From: Mycetohabitans endofungorum
Lineage (GTDB): Bacteria > Pseudomonadota > Gammaproteobacteria > Burkholderiales > Burkholderiaceae
Direction: 5' to 3'
Length of the DNA: 64,000 bases
NCBI RefSeq assembly: GCF_002927045.1
Contig: NZ_PRDW01000005.1
Span: 62,001-126,000 of the forward strand
Part shown: one piece after another, positions 17,179 through 26,668 of the stretch
Position numbering within the stretch: position 1 is the first letter of the stretch
How the letters are laid out: the number at the start of each line of letters is the position of its first letter
The notes under the pieces: generated by a model
Told to the model about the DNA's origin: nothing
Database searches by the model: none
The model's input: only the letters and a program-made list of their open reading frames with translations
Translations under genes and position numbers: made by a program

Positions 17179-17518
17179 TGCGCCCGGACCGTGCGACGGA
17201 ATCTCGCCGCTGGAGTCGAAAGCAACTTGCAAGCTGCGCACCCGCCGCGACAAGGCGCGCTGGTCCACGCTGTCCGATAAGCTTATCGAAGTGGCGGCCC
17301 TATAAGGGACACCCTGCTGCTTGGCAAGAGCTTGCGTACGGTGGAAACCTTCGACTATGCCGTTCGGGGGCCGGCGCCACAACCTGCCGTCATTTCGTGA
17401 TACCGTTGATACAGCCTCGTGTGCTGGCTTGACTTGGCCGCCGCAAACATGCCATCGGCACCGAAGCGATCTGATGTCGCCACATATTGGGCAAACGATT
17501 GCTGTGTGAAGGGCTGAC
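17179..17518. other. Unusually long aat-bpt spacer without a recognisable gene
   Basis: 340 bases. An open frame of 84 codons (17178-17432) has shadow-like composition and no domain. No hairpin terminator is evident, so read-through from aat into bpt remains plausible. Confidence 0.4.
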
Positions 17519-18373
17519 GTGACCTACCTTAACGAACTGCCGATATCGCCGCTGTCGGCGCTGCAATTCTATGCGACAGCGCCCTACCCCTGCAGCTACC
17601 TGGAGGGACGCATTGCGCGTTCACAGGTCGCCACGCCAAGTCACCTGATCAACTCAGATGTCTACACCGAATTGGTCAAGGCAGGCTTCCGTCGCTCCGG
17701 GGTCTTCACTTACCGACCCTATTGTGACGGCTGTCGCGCCTGCGTGCCGGTGCGCGTGCCGGTCGAGCGCTTCGATGCAAGCCGGACCCAGCGCAAGGTG
17801 TGGCGCCGCCATCACGAGTTGGTCGCGACGGTCTCGCCGCTGCAATACGATGAGGAACACTACGCGTTGTACATACGCTACCAAGCCGCACGGCATGCCG
17901 GCGGCGGAATGGATCGTGACAGCCGCGATCAGTACGAGCAGTTCCTGTTGCAAAGCCGCATCAACTCGCGGCTGGTCGAGTTCCGCGAGCCGTACGACCC
18001 ACGCGGCACGGCGCGCTCGCGTGCGGTGCGCGAAGGCGCGAGCCCCCGCAAGGGCAAACTGCGCATGGTCAGCATGATTGACATTCTCGGCGATGGCTTG
18101 TCCTCGGTCTATACGTTCTACGAACCCGATGTTGAACGCTCGAGCTTCGGTACCTACAACATCCTGTGGCAAATCGAGCAGGCGCGCAGCCTGAAGTTGC
18201 CGTACGTGTACTTGGGCTACTGGATTCGTGAAAGCAGCAAGATGGCGTACAAGGCGAATTTCAAGCCGCTCGAGGGACTGGTCGAGGGTCAATGGCGCGA
18301 CCTGGAGCCTGGACAGGCCGACGTGCCGCCGCTCGATGCCGCCATCAAACGGCTTGCGCCCCCGGTAAAATAA
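17519..18373 (+). CDS. bpt: Aspartate/glutamate leucyltransferase (arginyltransferase family)
   Basis: Transfers leucine from Leu-tRNA to N-terminal Asp/Glu, feeding the N-degron pathway with Aat. 284 residues from a GTG at 17519 ([20 protein letters not shown]). The conserved cysteine cluster is visible: YPCSYLEG and [16 protein letters not shown]. The catalytic C-terminal domain includes [40 protein letters not shown] and [20 protein letters not shown]. The GTG start and lack of a strong upstream site are the only soft points. Confidence 0.95.
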   Translation: MTYLNELPISPLSALQFYATAPYPCSYLEGRIARSQVATPSHLINSDVYTELVKAGFRRSGVFTYRPYCDGCRACVPVRVPVERFDASRTQRKVWRRHHELVATVSPLQYDEEHYALYIRYQAARHAGGGMDRDSRDQYEQFLLQSRINSRLVEFREPYDPRGTARSRAVREGASPRKGKLRMVSMIDILGDGLSSVYTFYEPDVERSSFGTYNILWQIEQARSLKLPYVYLGYWIRESSKMAYKANFKPLEGLVEGQWRDLEPGQADVPPLDAAIKRLAPPVK

Positions 18374-18412
18374 CGGGCTTTCGACTCAGGGCCGTTGGCC
18401 CAGCCCACTTCC

Positions 18413-19459
18413 GTGCTCAGTTCCCTTTATCCGCTCGCACGGGCGCGCCTGTTCCGCATGGATGCGGAGGACGCCCATCACTTGACGCTGCGCCTGCTGG
18501 GCGCGGCCGCCCGCGCCGGCATCGCGCGTTGTCTCGCCCCGCACGCGCCCGATGCGCCGCGCACCGTGATGGGCTTGACCTTTCACAACCCGGTGGGGCT
18601 TGCCGCCGGCCTGGACAAGGACGGCGCTTGCATCGACGGATTGGCGGCGCTCGGCTTTGGCTTTATCGAGGTCGGCACGGTGACACCGCGCCCGCAACCG
18701 GGCAATCCGCGCCCGCGGCTATTCCGACTGCCACAGGCTGATGCGTTGATCAACCGGATGGGCTTCAACAACCATGGCGTAGATGCCTTCGTCGCCAACG
18801 TGCGAGCCGCACGCTATCGTGGCGTGTTGGGGCTGAACATTGGCAAGAATGCCGATACGCCGATCGAGCGCGCGGTCGACGACTACCTGTACTGCCTAGA
18901 GCGCGTCTATCCATTCGCCAGCTATGTGGCGGTCAATATCTCATCGCCGAATACAAAGAACCTGCGACAGCTGCAAGCCGCCGACGAACTGGATGCGCTA
19001 TTGGGCGCGCTCAAGGACAAGCAACAGCGGCTGGCGGATCTGCACGGCAAGCAGGTGCCACTGGCGCTGAAAATCGCGCCGGACCTTGACGACGAACAGA
19101 TCAAGTCGATTGCGGACACGCTGCTGCGGCACCGTATCGATGGCGTGATTGCAACCAATACCACGCTGTCGCGCACTGCGGTGCAGGGCCTGCGCCATGG
19201 CGACGAAGCCGGCGGCCTGTCCGGGCGGCCGGTGTTCGATTCGTCCAACCGGGTGATCCAGCAATTGCACACGCAATTAGGCGACGCGGTACCGATCATC
19301 GGCGTGGGTGGGATTTTCAGCGGCGAGGACGCGAATGCAAAGCTTGCAGCCGGTGCATCGTTGGTGCAGCTTTATACCGGCCTGATCTACCGCGGCCCGA
19401 CGCTGGTGGCCGAATGCGTGCGTGCCACCGCTGGCCATCGCAATTCGCGCGTAATATAG
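18413..19459 (+). CDS. pyrD: Dihydroorotate dehydrogenase (quinone), class 2
   Basis: Membrane-associated FMN enzyme oxidising dihydroorotate to orotate in pyrimidine synthesis, electrons to ubiquinone. 348 residues from a GTG at 18413 ([20 protein letters not shown]), which matches the usual N-terminus. A TTG 18 bases upstream is the alternative. Class-2 features: N-terminal amphipathic helices, [38 protein letters not shown], the catalytic-serine block [31 protein letters not shown], the FMN loops [10 protein letters not shown] and [20 protein letters not shown]. It follows bpt by 39 bases. Confidence 0.97.
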   Translation: MLSSLYPLARARLFRMDAEDAHHLTLRLLGAAARAGIARCLAPHAPDAPRTVMGLTFHNPVGLAAGLDKDGACIDGLAALGFGFIEVGTVTPRPQPGNPRPRLFRLPQADALINRMGFNNHGVDAFVANVRAARYRGVLGLNIGKNADTPIERAVDDYLYCLERVYPFASYVAVNISSPNTKNLRQLQAADELDALLGALKDKQQRLADLHGKQVPLALKIAPDLDDEQIKSIADTLLRHRIDGVIATNTTLSRTAVQGLRHGDEAGGLSGRPVFDSSNRVIQQLHTQLGDAVPIIGVGGIFSGEDANAKLAAGASLVQLYTGLIYRGPTLVAECVRATAGHRNSRVI

Positions 19460-19541
19460 AGAATACAAATGATATTTAAGTTTTGATTGCAGTTTCGCTA
19501 TGTTGGCCGCCATTTGTCACTACCCGCCAAGAGGGAAAACG

Positions 19542-20342
19542 ATGAAACTTTCGCTGCTCAGGAAATGGATCGCCGCGACACTGGTCGGCGGCGCGCTCGG
19601 CGTGGCCGCTGTGGCTGTACCAGCCGCCGACCTGCTCGATCAGGTCAAGGAGCGCGGCACGCTGCGCATTGGCCTCGAAGGGACTTATCCGCCATTCAAC
19701 GCTCGCGACACTCATGGCGAACTCGTCGGCTACGACGTGGACGTGGCCAAGGCGATCGCGCTGCGGCTCGGCGTGAAGCCCGAGTTCGTCACCACTGAAT
19801 GGAGCGGCATCATCGCCGGACTGCAAGCCGGCAAGTTCGACGTGGTCGTGAACCAGGTCGGTATCACGCCCGTGCGGCAGCAGACGCTCGACTTTTCGCA
19901 GCCCTATACGTACTCGGTCGCGCAACTAATCCAGCGCAAGAACGATTCGCGCCAGTTCAAATCGCTCGACGACCTGAAGGGCAAGAAGCTCGGCGTAAGC
20001 CTGGGCTCGAACTACAACGACATGGCCAAGTCGGTGCCCGGCATCGGGGTGAAGACCTACCCGGGTGCACCCGAGTATCTGCGCGATCTGGCGGCGGACC
20101 GCATCGACGCGGCGCTCAACGACCGGCTGATGCTCGCGTACCTAATCAAGACTACCGCGCTGCCATTGCGTCCGAGCGGCACGCTGGGCCAGCAGGAAAG
20201 GGTCGGTATACCATTCAAGAAAGGCAACCCCAAGTTCGCCAAGGCCATTGACGACGCCATTGCGCAACTAAAGGCCGATGGCACGCTGCCGAAGATTTCC
20301 GACAAGTGGTTTGGCATTGACGTGACCCGGCCGCTGAAGTAA
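19542..20342 (+). CDS. Periplasmic amino-acid (cystine-type) ABC transporter binding protein
   Basis: 266 residues from MKLSLLRKWIAATLVGGALG (ATG at 19542 after GAGGGAAAACG), with signal peptide cleaved near VPAADLL. The family-3 solute-binding fold is clear: LRIGLEGTYPPFNARDTHGE, LVGYDVDVAKAIALRLGVKP, TEWSGIIAGLQAGKFDVVVN, QVGITPVRQQTLDFSQPYTY and LKGKKLGVSLGSNYNDMAKS. Closest known types are cystine binders (FliY/TcyJ). The permease gene follows 12 bases downstream. No ATPase gene is adjacent, so it must be elsewhere. Confidence 0.9.
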   Translation: MKLSLLRKWIAATLVGGALGVAAVAVPAADLLDQVKERGTLRIGLEGTYPPFNARDTHGELVGYDVDVAKAIALRLGVKPEFVTTEWSGIIAGLQAGKFDVVVNQVGITPVRQQTLDFSQPYTYSVAQLIQRKNDSRQFKSLDDLKGKKLGVSLGSNYNDMAKSVPGIGVKTYPGAPEYLRDLAADRIDAALNDRLMLAYLIKTTALPLRPSGTLGQQERVGIPFKKGNPKFAKAIDDAIAQLKADGTLPKISDKWFGIDVTRPLK

Positions 20343-20354
20343 GCCGCCACCTCG

Positions 20355-21014
20355 ATGTCACCGTTGATGTTGTTGCTGCAGTCCGCGCCCGCGCTCGCCG
20401 CGGGTGCGTTGCTGACGATCAAGTTTGCGCTGCTATCGATGGCGTTTGGGCTAGCCGGCGGCCTGCTCATCGCACTGATGGGCGTCAGCGAGCGGCGTTG
20501 GCCGGTGGGCGTCGCTCGCGCATACGTCAGCGTCATGCGCGGCACGCCGCTGCTGGTGCAGATCTTCGTTGTCTACTACGGCTTGCCGAGCGTGGGGATC
20601 GAGTTGGATCCGACGCCGGCCGGCGTGCTGGCGTTGTCCGCGAACGTCGCCGCGTACCTGTCCGAGAGCATGCGCGGCGCAATCCTGGGCATCGCGCGCG
20701 GCCAATGGCTCGCCGCGTACAGCCTGGGCCTGTCGCGCCAGCAGACGCTGCGCTACGTGGTCGGGCCGCAGGCGTTGCGTATTGCGGTGCCGAGCCTGTC
20801 CAACAGCCTGATCAGTCTGGTCAAGGACACCTCGCTGGTGTCGGTGATCACGGTGACCGAACTGCTGCGCAGCGCGCAGGAAGTGATCGCGGCCACCTAC
20901 CAGCCGCTGCCGCTTTATGTCGGCGCAGCAGGCGTGTACTGGGTGCTGTGCCACCTGCTCGAGGGACTCCAGCACCGGCTCGAACGCTACCTCGCATTGC
21001 CCACGCGGCACTGA
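20355..21014 (+). CDS. Polar amino-acid (cystine-type) ABC transporter permease
   Basis: 219 residues, HisM/TcyL family. The N-terminus MSPLMLLLQSAPALAAGALL and TIKFALLSMAFGLAGGLLIA are membrane segments. MRGTPLLVQIFVVYYGLPSV is the family signature, and the EAA loop ARGQWLAAYSLGLSRQQTLR YVVGPQALRIAVPSLSN contacts the ATPase. SLVKDTSLVSVITVTELLRS is also typical. Cotranscribed with the binding-protein gene. Confidence 0.95.
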   Translation: MSPLMLLLQSAPALAAGALLTIKFALLSMAFGLAGGLLIALMGVSERRWPVGVARAYVSVMRGTPLLVQIFVVYYGLPSVGIELDPTPAGVLALSANVAAYLSESMRGAILGIARGQWLAAYSLGLSRQQTLRYVVGPQALRIAVPSLSNSLISLVKDTSLVSVITVTELLRSAQEVIAATYQPLPLYVGAAGVYWVLCHLLEGLQHRLERYLALPTRH

Positions 21015-21272
21015 GCGGCCATGCGCTCAGTGCGCGCCGACGTCGATTTCCCGACGAAACCAGCGTACCGCGGGGTGACCCCAGGACAGCTGCCGCGGCG
21101 GCGCGCGTGCTTTCCGCACCGTTGTGCCCGGTGTGCATCATTGTGCGCCCCCGTACATAGATAACGCCGAGTGCTGCCGATAATGGCCCGAATGGCCATG
21201 ATGCGCAGAGCGCACGTGGCGTCGACGCCGCGTCGGCCGCGAGGCCGCAACCCAATCCGAGAGGGCCCACGC

Positions 21273-22634
21273 TTGAAGGTAGCGATTGTTCACGACTGGC
21301 TGGTCGTCCATGGCGGCGCCGAACGGGTGCTCGCCCAAATGATCGACTGTTTCCCGCAAGCGGACATCTTCAGCCTGGTCGACTTCCTGGAAGAGCGCTC
21401 GTGCCTGCGCGGCAAGCCGGTCCACACGTCGTTCATCCAGAAGTTACCCATGGCCCGGCGCAAGTACCGCGGCTACCTGCCGCTGTTTCCGCTGGCCATT
21501 GAGCAATTCGATCTGTCCGGCTACGACGTGATCCTGTCCAGCTCGTACGCCGTGGCCAAGGGCGTGCTGAACGGGCCCGACCAGTTACACGTGAGCTATG
21601 TGCATTCGCCGGTGCGCTACGCATGGGATCTGCAGCATCAATACTTGAGTGAGGCGGGGCTCACGCGCGGCGTGAAATCCGTGCTCGCGCGCACGCTGCT
21701 GCACTACATCCGCAACTGGGACGCGCGTTCAGCCAACGGCGTGGACCTGATCGCGGCAAACTCGCATTTTGTCGCGCGGCGCATCCGTAAGGTCTATCGT
21801 CGCGATTCGACGGTCATTTATCCGCCGGTGGATGTCGAGCACCTGCAGTTGAATACTGCCAAAGAGGACTTCTATCTGACCGCGTCCAGGATGGTGCCCT
21901 ACAAGCGCATTGACCTTATCGTGGATGCCTTTTCCCGAATGCCACAGCGCAAGCTGATCGTCATCGGCGACGGCCCGGAGATGGCCAAGATCCGCGCGCT
22001 GGCGGGCCCGAACGTGACGCTGCTCGGCTATCAATCCTTCGACGTGTTGCATTCGTACCTGCAGCGCGCCAAGGCATTCGTATTCGCCGCCGAGGAGGAC
22101 TTCGGCATCTCACCGGTCGAAGCACAGGCGTGCGGCACGCCCGTCATCGCCTACGGTAAGGGCGGTGCGCTCGAATCGGTGCGCGCCCATACCGACGCAC
22201 AACCTACCGGCCTGTTCTTCGATGCGCAAACCACACCCGCGTTGATCGATGCCGTTGAACGGTTTGAGGCGCTGCCCTGCGGCACGTTCACGCCGCTCGC
22301 GTGCCGCGCCAACGCGCAACGCTTTTCTGCGGATCGCTTCCGTGCCGCGTTTTCCAGCCTGGTCATGGAACGCTACCAGCGGCTGCAGGCCGAACTGGCG
22401 ACGCCGGTGGCCGACGATACGGGATCGGGCGATACACCCGCCTACGCCGGTTCGGCCACGCCGTGTACCGCCGCCGCTGCGATTGCCGCCACTCTACCCG
22501 CCGCGTCGCCACTGCCCGCCCGGATGAGATCGATGAGCCATGCAGCAGCACGCACGCAGCACAGCGATCTCAGTAGTGCTTCAACCTCAGAGGCAAACGC
22601 GCATCGCGACCAACAGCTCGCACAAGCGGGCTAA
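21273..22634 (+). CDS. GT4-family glycosyltransferase (polysaccharide locus)
   Basis: 453 residues from a TTG at 21273 (KVAIVHDWLVVHGGAERVLA); an in-frame ATG 102 bases upstream would add an Arg-rich tail unlike the family. The N-terminal Rossmann domain is LKVAIVHDWL...GGAERV with acceptor residues SYVHSPVRYAWDL. The donor-binding domain is YLTASRMVPYKRIDLIVDAF, KLIVIGDGPEMAKIRALAGP and the E-x7-E element EEDFGISPVEAQACGTPVIA. After ~residue 390 a Ala/Ser/Thr-rich tail of ~60 residues is added. It probably builds the repeat unit of the 21-38 kb polysaccharide. Similar enzymes include mannosyl/rhamnosyltransferases; sugar specificity unknown. Confidence 0.9.
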   Translation: MKVAIVHDWLVVHGGAERVLAQMIDCFPQADIFSLVDFLEERSCLRGKPVHTSFIQKLPMARRKYRGYLPLFPLAIEQFDLSGYDVILSSSYAVAKGVLNGPDQLHVSYVHSPVRYAWDLQHQYLSEAGLTRGVKSVLARTLLHYIRNWDARSANGVDLIAANSHFVARRIRKVYRRDSTVIYPPVDVEHLQLNTAKEDFYLTASRMVPYKRIDLIVDAFSRMPQRKLIVIGDGPEMAKIRALAGPNVTLLGYQSFDVLHSYLQRAKAFVFAAEEDFGISPVEAQACGTPVIAYGKGGALESVRAHTDAQPTGLFFDAQTTPALIDAVERFEALPCGTFTPLACRANAQRFSADRFRAAFSSLVMERYQRLQAELATPVADDTGSGDTPAYAGSATPCTAAAAIAATLPAASPLPARMRSMSHAAARTQHSDLSSASTSEANAHRDQQLAQAG

Positions 22635-22717
22635 TTTCTATCCCACATTGGCTGGCGAATACCGCGTCGGCCGAACGCGCCCGGCCGGATCGCATCAATC
22701 CGGCCCCTCCGTTCCCA

Positions 22718-24610
22718 CTACAGCGTCGCCTCTTCGGACGGCAGCGTCGGCGTAGCTGCCGGCACATGAGCGTGCGCGTACGACGCACGAGCGGGCTCGG
22801 CGCGCAGCGATGGACGAGCCTGCCGCTTATCGAGCACGTCGGCGAAAAGCTCCGTGAGGAACGCCTCGCATAATGCCGCTACCCGCTCGCGTGCTGCCGG
22901 ATTCAGCACCTCATGGTCCATGTTGGGTATCACGCGAGCATGCGCACCGCCGATCCGTGCGAGCCGTTGGCCGCCATGACCGAAATGAACTTCGAGTTCG
23001 TCCAGACCATGGTCCAGCGGACTAAATAGCAACTGCACGCGAACCCCGCGCGCGGCCAGCTCTTTCATCTGGCGACGCGCCCGCTGGCTGCTGCCCGGCG
23101 TATCCCGTATGTCTTGCGTCCAGGCGGCCGCAAAGCCCCGCGTGCGCGCCACTGCATAGCGGCACAGCGTGCCGATGACCGGCCGCAGGCTGACCTCGCC
23201 GCGCAACACCTGAGCCCACTTCTGCGCGCGCCACATCGAGCGGAAATGCGCGCGGGTCGATCCGGCACCCGCCCGGCCGGCGTCATGCATCGTGAATCCA
23301 TCGGGAAACGAAAAGCCGAGCAGGTTCACCAGTATCAAGCCCCGGATCGCCGCATTGTCGAGCGCGGCGCGCAAGCCCAGGTACGCACCGGAGCAGATAC
23401 CGAACAGCGCAATGCCCGGATGGCCACGCGAGCACGCCCAATCGACCGCATCGGACGTGTCGGCGGCCAGCGCGTCGAAGCTCAACGAGCCCGGATCGGT
23501 CTGCGTGGCCGCTGCTGCGCTGTCGCCCAGCCCGCTCGCATCCAGCCGCAGCGAAGCAAACCCCGTACGCGCGAGCTGGCGCGCCAACTCAACGTTGAAG
23601 CGTCCGTCCCCGACATGGTGCGTGGCGGCCGTGTTGGGGATCACAACCAGCGGCGCACGGCCCAATCTGTCCGCCGGTTCGCAGAGGATGCCGAACAACC
23701 GACCCTGATCCAATTTGACCGGCTGCTCCACCATCCAGTCAGTCTGAAGCGGCGCACCGGCACACACCAGCATCGGCGATGCGCGACACGATGCGCCCGC
23801 CGGGGCGGTCTGATGCGTCACCTCTTCGTTCACCAGCCACTGCGTGACGGCGTCGAGTGTGGCCTGCGGTACTTCGGCGAGCCAGGATGGCTGCATCGCG
23901 CCCGGGTATTCGGCGAACAAACCAGCGTCCACACGCGCGCCTTGCGACCGGTACACATCAGCGAGCGCATGGCTCGGATCGTGCGGGTCGACATGCATGA
24001 TCAGCACCGACGCCGCGGGCGGTGCCTGGACACGGCGCAAGTCGTGCTTCGCTACCTGCTCCATCGCGGCCAGGTCGAACCGATGCCCGAGCACATCGAA
24101 TGCGCCAGCCGGTGGCGCGTCTGTCTGCACGTGCGAGCCCGTCTTCTCCCGCCACGTCTGCTGCAGCACCTTGAGTTCGCGAACGAACTGCCGGCCCGAG
24201 ACGACCGGCGCCATCAATACGACGCGCTGCGCGCCGACCTGGGGCGCGGCCTGCGCGGCCACCATCGCGCCGTAGCGCGCCCCGACCAGCGCAATGCGTT
24301 GCACCCCCATCATGCGCCGCAGATGTTCGACGGCGCTCACCGCTTCGCCCGTCCATCGGGTCGGCTCGACCAGCGTGTCACGATCCAGCGAATCGCCGGT
24401 ACCTGCATAGTCAAAGCGCAACACCGGAATGCGCCGCGACGCCAACCGCTCGGCCAGTTGCCGCATCGTCTGATGCAACCATAATGCTTCATGCCCGAGC
24501 GGGTTGCACAGCACCACGCCCCAACCCGCGTCGCCCGGATCACCAGCCTGCGCGCCATGAAGCCAGCCGAAGTGCCCATCAAACGAGACAGGCCGCATCG
24601 TCGTGTCCAT
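22718..24610 (-). CDS. Tandem-domain alpha/beta hydrolase, Cys-nucleophile type
   Basis: 630 residues with two alpha/beta-hydrolase domains. Domain 1 (~1-265): VVLCNPLGHEALWLHQTMRQ, IPVLRFDYAGTGDSLDRDTL, and at the nucleophile elbow ALVGARYGAM, where Arg replaces the usual Ser. Domain 2 (~290-590): PLVVIPNTAATHHVGDGRFN, FASLRLDASGLGDSAAAATQ, elbow ALFGICSGAYLGL where the central position of G-x-nucleophile-x-G is Cys, acid LFSPLDHGLDELEVHFG and His NMDHEVLNP. This resembles hydrolases encoded in exosortase-associated exopolysaccharide loci, whose elbow also has Cys. Domain 1 is probably inactive. It is divergent from the amino-acid ligase region and sits inside the polysaccharide locus. Substrate unknown. 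Confidence 0.82.
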   Translation of the reverse strand: MDTTMRPVSFDGHFGWLHGAQAGDPGDAGWGVVLCNPLGHEALWLHQTMRQLAERLASRRIPVLRFDYAGTGDSLDRDTLVEPTRWTGEAVSAVEHLRRMMGVQRIALVGARYGAMVAAQAAPQVGAQRVVLMAPVVSGRQFVRELKVLQQTWREKTGSHVQTDAPPAGAFDVLGHRFDLAAMEQVAKHDLRRVQAPPAASVLIMHVDPHDPSHALADVYRSQGARVDAGLFAEYPGAMQPSWLAEVPQATLDAVTQWLVNEEVTHQTAPAGASCRASPMLVCAGAPLQTDWMVEQPVKLDQGRLFGILCEPADRLGRAPLVVIPNTAATHHVGDGRFNVELARQLARTGFASLRLDASGLGDSAAAATQTDPGSLSFDALAADTSDAVDWACSRGHPGIALFGICSGAYLGLRAALDNAAIRGLILVNLLGFSFPDGFTMHDAGRAGAGSTRAHFRSMWRAQKWAQVLRGEVSLRPVIGTLCRYAVARTRGFAAAWTQDIRDTPGSSQRARRQMKELAARGVRVQLLFSPLDHGLDELEVHFGHGGQRLARIGGAHARVIPNMDHEVLNPAARERVAALCEAFLTELFADVLDKRQARPSLRAEPARASYAHAHVPAATPTLPSEEATL

Positions 24611-25075
24611 TCTCTAACCCTCGTTGTTCTTTCACCCGGCGCCTGCGTGTTGTGGCGCACGGGCCATCCGGCCTTCCCCCTCCATGACGACGAGTCCACG
24701 GCACGGATGCGCCGGTTAGTAGGCGGCATCCGTAGGAGTGGGGTCGGTGCGCTGACGCACCCAATCGGGCCATGCTCGTCGCCGTGCGCGTGCCGCCTTC
24801 GCGCTGCTCCCCGCGTCCAAGACGGGTATTGGGTTTAATCACGGGCTTTCTCCCGACGAAATAGGGAAAAATCCAGCCATTTTTTGTCTGTCACCCCTGA
24901 GACGTCCTTTTGGGTCGGCGCACACTAGATGTAAGGAGGACCCTCAAGTTTCGCGCAGTGCTGCCGATATGCAGCAAGGATGGCCAACAGTGCAACGGCG
25001 CACACCTTGCCGAATCTCGCGCTGTCGGGCTGGGGGACGCGCCGAACGAGACGGCGCGCTTGAAGGGAAAGGACC
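24611..25075. other. Intergenic region between the hydrolase and the small membrane protein
   Basis: 465 bases. It should hold divergent promoters for the minus-strand hydrolase and the plus-strand small gene. No carrier-protein gene (DSL motif), hairpin or repeat was found, although this would be a likely place for the ligase's partner. Confidence 0.4.
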
Positions 25076-25276
25076 ATGAATAACATGCTGCATATCGTCA
25101 TCATCGTGCTCGCGATCCAAGCCGTCGCACTATTTGTTGCCATGGCGTTCGGGCGCGCGGCTAAGAGTGGGGATCGTTTTGAAGGACTAGACGAATTCGA
25201 CGACGCGCGCGCCATCGAGGCGACGCTGCTCGCACGCTTTGTCGCGCGGCTACTGGCCGCATGGCGACTTCCATAG
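25076..25276 (+). CDS. Small single-span membrane protein
   Basis: 66 residues: MNNMLHIVIIVLAIQAVALF VAMAFGRA forms one membrane segment, followed by a charged cytoplasmic part, KSGDRFEGLDEFDDARAIEA TLLARFVARLLAAWRLP. The start has a purine-rich leader (AAGGGAAAGGACC). Its 3' end overlaps the end of the convergent ligase gene by 27 bases. No family recognised. Confidence 0.55.
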   Translation: MNNMLHIVIIVLAIQAVALFVAMAFGRAAKSGDRFEGLDEFDDARAIEATLLARFVARLLAAWRLP

Positions 25277-26266
25277 AGTCTGCCGCACCCGCTGCGGCCA
25301 GGCGGCGATATCGAAACCATGCAACTTGAATAGCGAGAGCGCAATCCGTTCAAGTCCAAAGCCGCAACACCCAGTATGCGCGATTTCGCCGGTTTCGGTA
25401 CGGATGTCCCACGTCTTGCCGAAGTTGTCCATATGGTAGTTAAAGCTGCCACACGCGGTAGGCTTGTTCGGATTGAGCACGGTCACCGCCGCCTCGAACT
25501 TGAGCTGCAGCGCACGTTGGCTGTTTGCCACGACGCGCCCGCCACGGCCGAAAAACGGATCGTTGGCCAGCTCCAGCGACATCGGCAGTTCCAGCGCGTC
25601 GAACATCCAGCGCGCATGGTCCATCCAGTCCTGTCGGAAGGCGAGCACTTGCTCGGGCGTGCCCATCCTGACGAACTCGCGTTGCCGAAACAGCTGCATC
25701 CGCTCCGGCTCCAGTGACGGCTCCTGACGGAAAACATACGAAAAAATATCAATCAGGTAGCCTTGTGCCGGCACCGGACCGCGCTTGGCCATCACCGAAT
25801 AGACGGGATAACAGGCCACTGGCGTCATCATGATGCGTGTGGGCTTCTGCTCGGCGGTCCAGTCCTCACCTTTATCCAGGCACGCGAGCAAGCGGGGATG
25901 GCTGAAATCATTGCCGCAAAAGCTAAAGACCGTGCCAGCCAACTGCGGAAAGTTCTTTAGATAACCGCTCTGCTCAAGCAACGTGCGGCTCATCGTCGGC
26001 GGAAACCGCATCACGTCAGCGCCGCGCTCCACCCCCCATGCACCGATCAAGTCGCTGATGCGCTCGACGACGTCCTCGAAGACGGCGCCACGGCCATACA
26101 GCCCGTCGACATCGCTTGGAATCAGCAAGCCGCGCTCGAATAACTGTTCGAGAAAACTGGCGGCGCCCGCTGCGTCGTTCAGCTCGCGAGCGGCCGCCGC
26201 GCGATCGCGCTCGTTCGGCACGGTTCCAGGACCGGACCGCTTCGACTCCAGATTGGCACTACCCAT
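25250..26266 (-). CDS. Amino-acid:[carrier protein] ligase (truncated class II aaRS homologue)
   Basis: 338 residues from the ATG at 26266, chosen because AAAGGAG precedes it by 7 bases; the open frame extends upstream with unrelated composition. The protein is a seryl-tRNA-synthetase-like catalytic core lacking the tRNA-binding arm. Such proteins activate Gly/Ala (or similar) and load it onto a phosphopantetheine carrier. Visible blocks: MTPVACYPVYSVMAKRGPVP (Zn Cys), FSYVFRQEPSLEPERMQLFR QREFVRMGTPEQ (motif 2), LELANDPFFGRGGRVVANSQ, LKFEAAVTVLNPNKPTACGS FNYHMDNFGKTWDI, and motif 3 TGCCGFGLERIALSLF with a second Zn Cys. The partner carrier protein is normally adjacent but none is visible. 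Confidence 0.88.
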   Translation of the reverse strand: MGSANLESKRSGPGTVPNERDRAAAARELNDAAGAASFLEQLFERGLLIPSDVDGLYGRGAVFEDVVERISDLIGAWGVERGADVMRFPPTMSRTLLEQSGYLKNFPQLAGTVFSFCGNDFSHPRLLACLDKGEDWTAEQKPTRIMMTPVACYPVYSVMAKRGPVPAQGYLIDIFSYVFRQEPSLEPERMQLFRQREFVRMGTPEQVLAFRQDWMDHARWMFDALELPMSLELANDPFFGRGGRVVANSQRALQLKFEAAVTVLNPNKPTACGSFNYHMDNFGKTWDIRTETGEIAHTGCCGFGLERIALSLFKLHGFDIAAWPQRVRQTLWKSPCGQ

Positions 26267-26668
26267 GTTCGGCTCCTTTGGTGAGGATTCGTGTCGCATG
26301 ATTGATGCTGTGCTTTGCGGGTTCCGGGCGGATGGAAACGGCGCGGCAGACGCTATCCAGAAACGCCGCCGTGCAGCACCGCAAGCGCACGTTGTACGCG
26401 AAAACCCGCACGGGCATCGGTTCGCTGCCGAACAGTGGGTCAGTGCACGTTGATCGTGCAACGCACAACGCCGGCGTCGCGACCTTACGGCCCCGCGGGG
26501 ATCCATGCCGAATAGTGCGCTTGCGAACAGAGCTTGCACGCCCTCGCCAGTACCTTCGTTCCATAGGGTGCGGACGCTTTTGGCATTGCAACATTGCGGT
26601 GCCGGCGGCGCACGGTGCTATCCGGCCACGCCTGACGTTTTCCGCGCTGGCCGAACGAGGAACACATC
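26267..26668. other. Divergent intergenic region
   Basis: About 400 bases between the minus-strand ligase and the plus-strand acetyltransferase. It should contain both promoters. Open frames here (for example minus 26259-26594) are shadows without ribosome-binding sites. Nothing else seen. Confidence 0.4.

Noticed and set aside
23114-24484. 456-codon plus-strand open frame opposite the tandem hydrolase
   Set aside because: It is exactly antisense to a gene with clear domains, is Arg/His-rich as expected of a shadow frame in GC-rich DNA, and has no recognisable motif.
24611-26668. Search for a carrier-protein gene next to the amino-acid ligase
   Set aside because: No frame of ~80-90 codons with a DSL phosphopantetheine motif was found on either strand.
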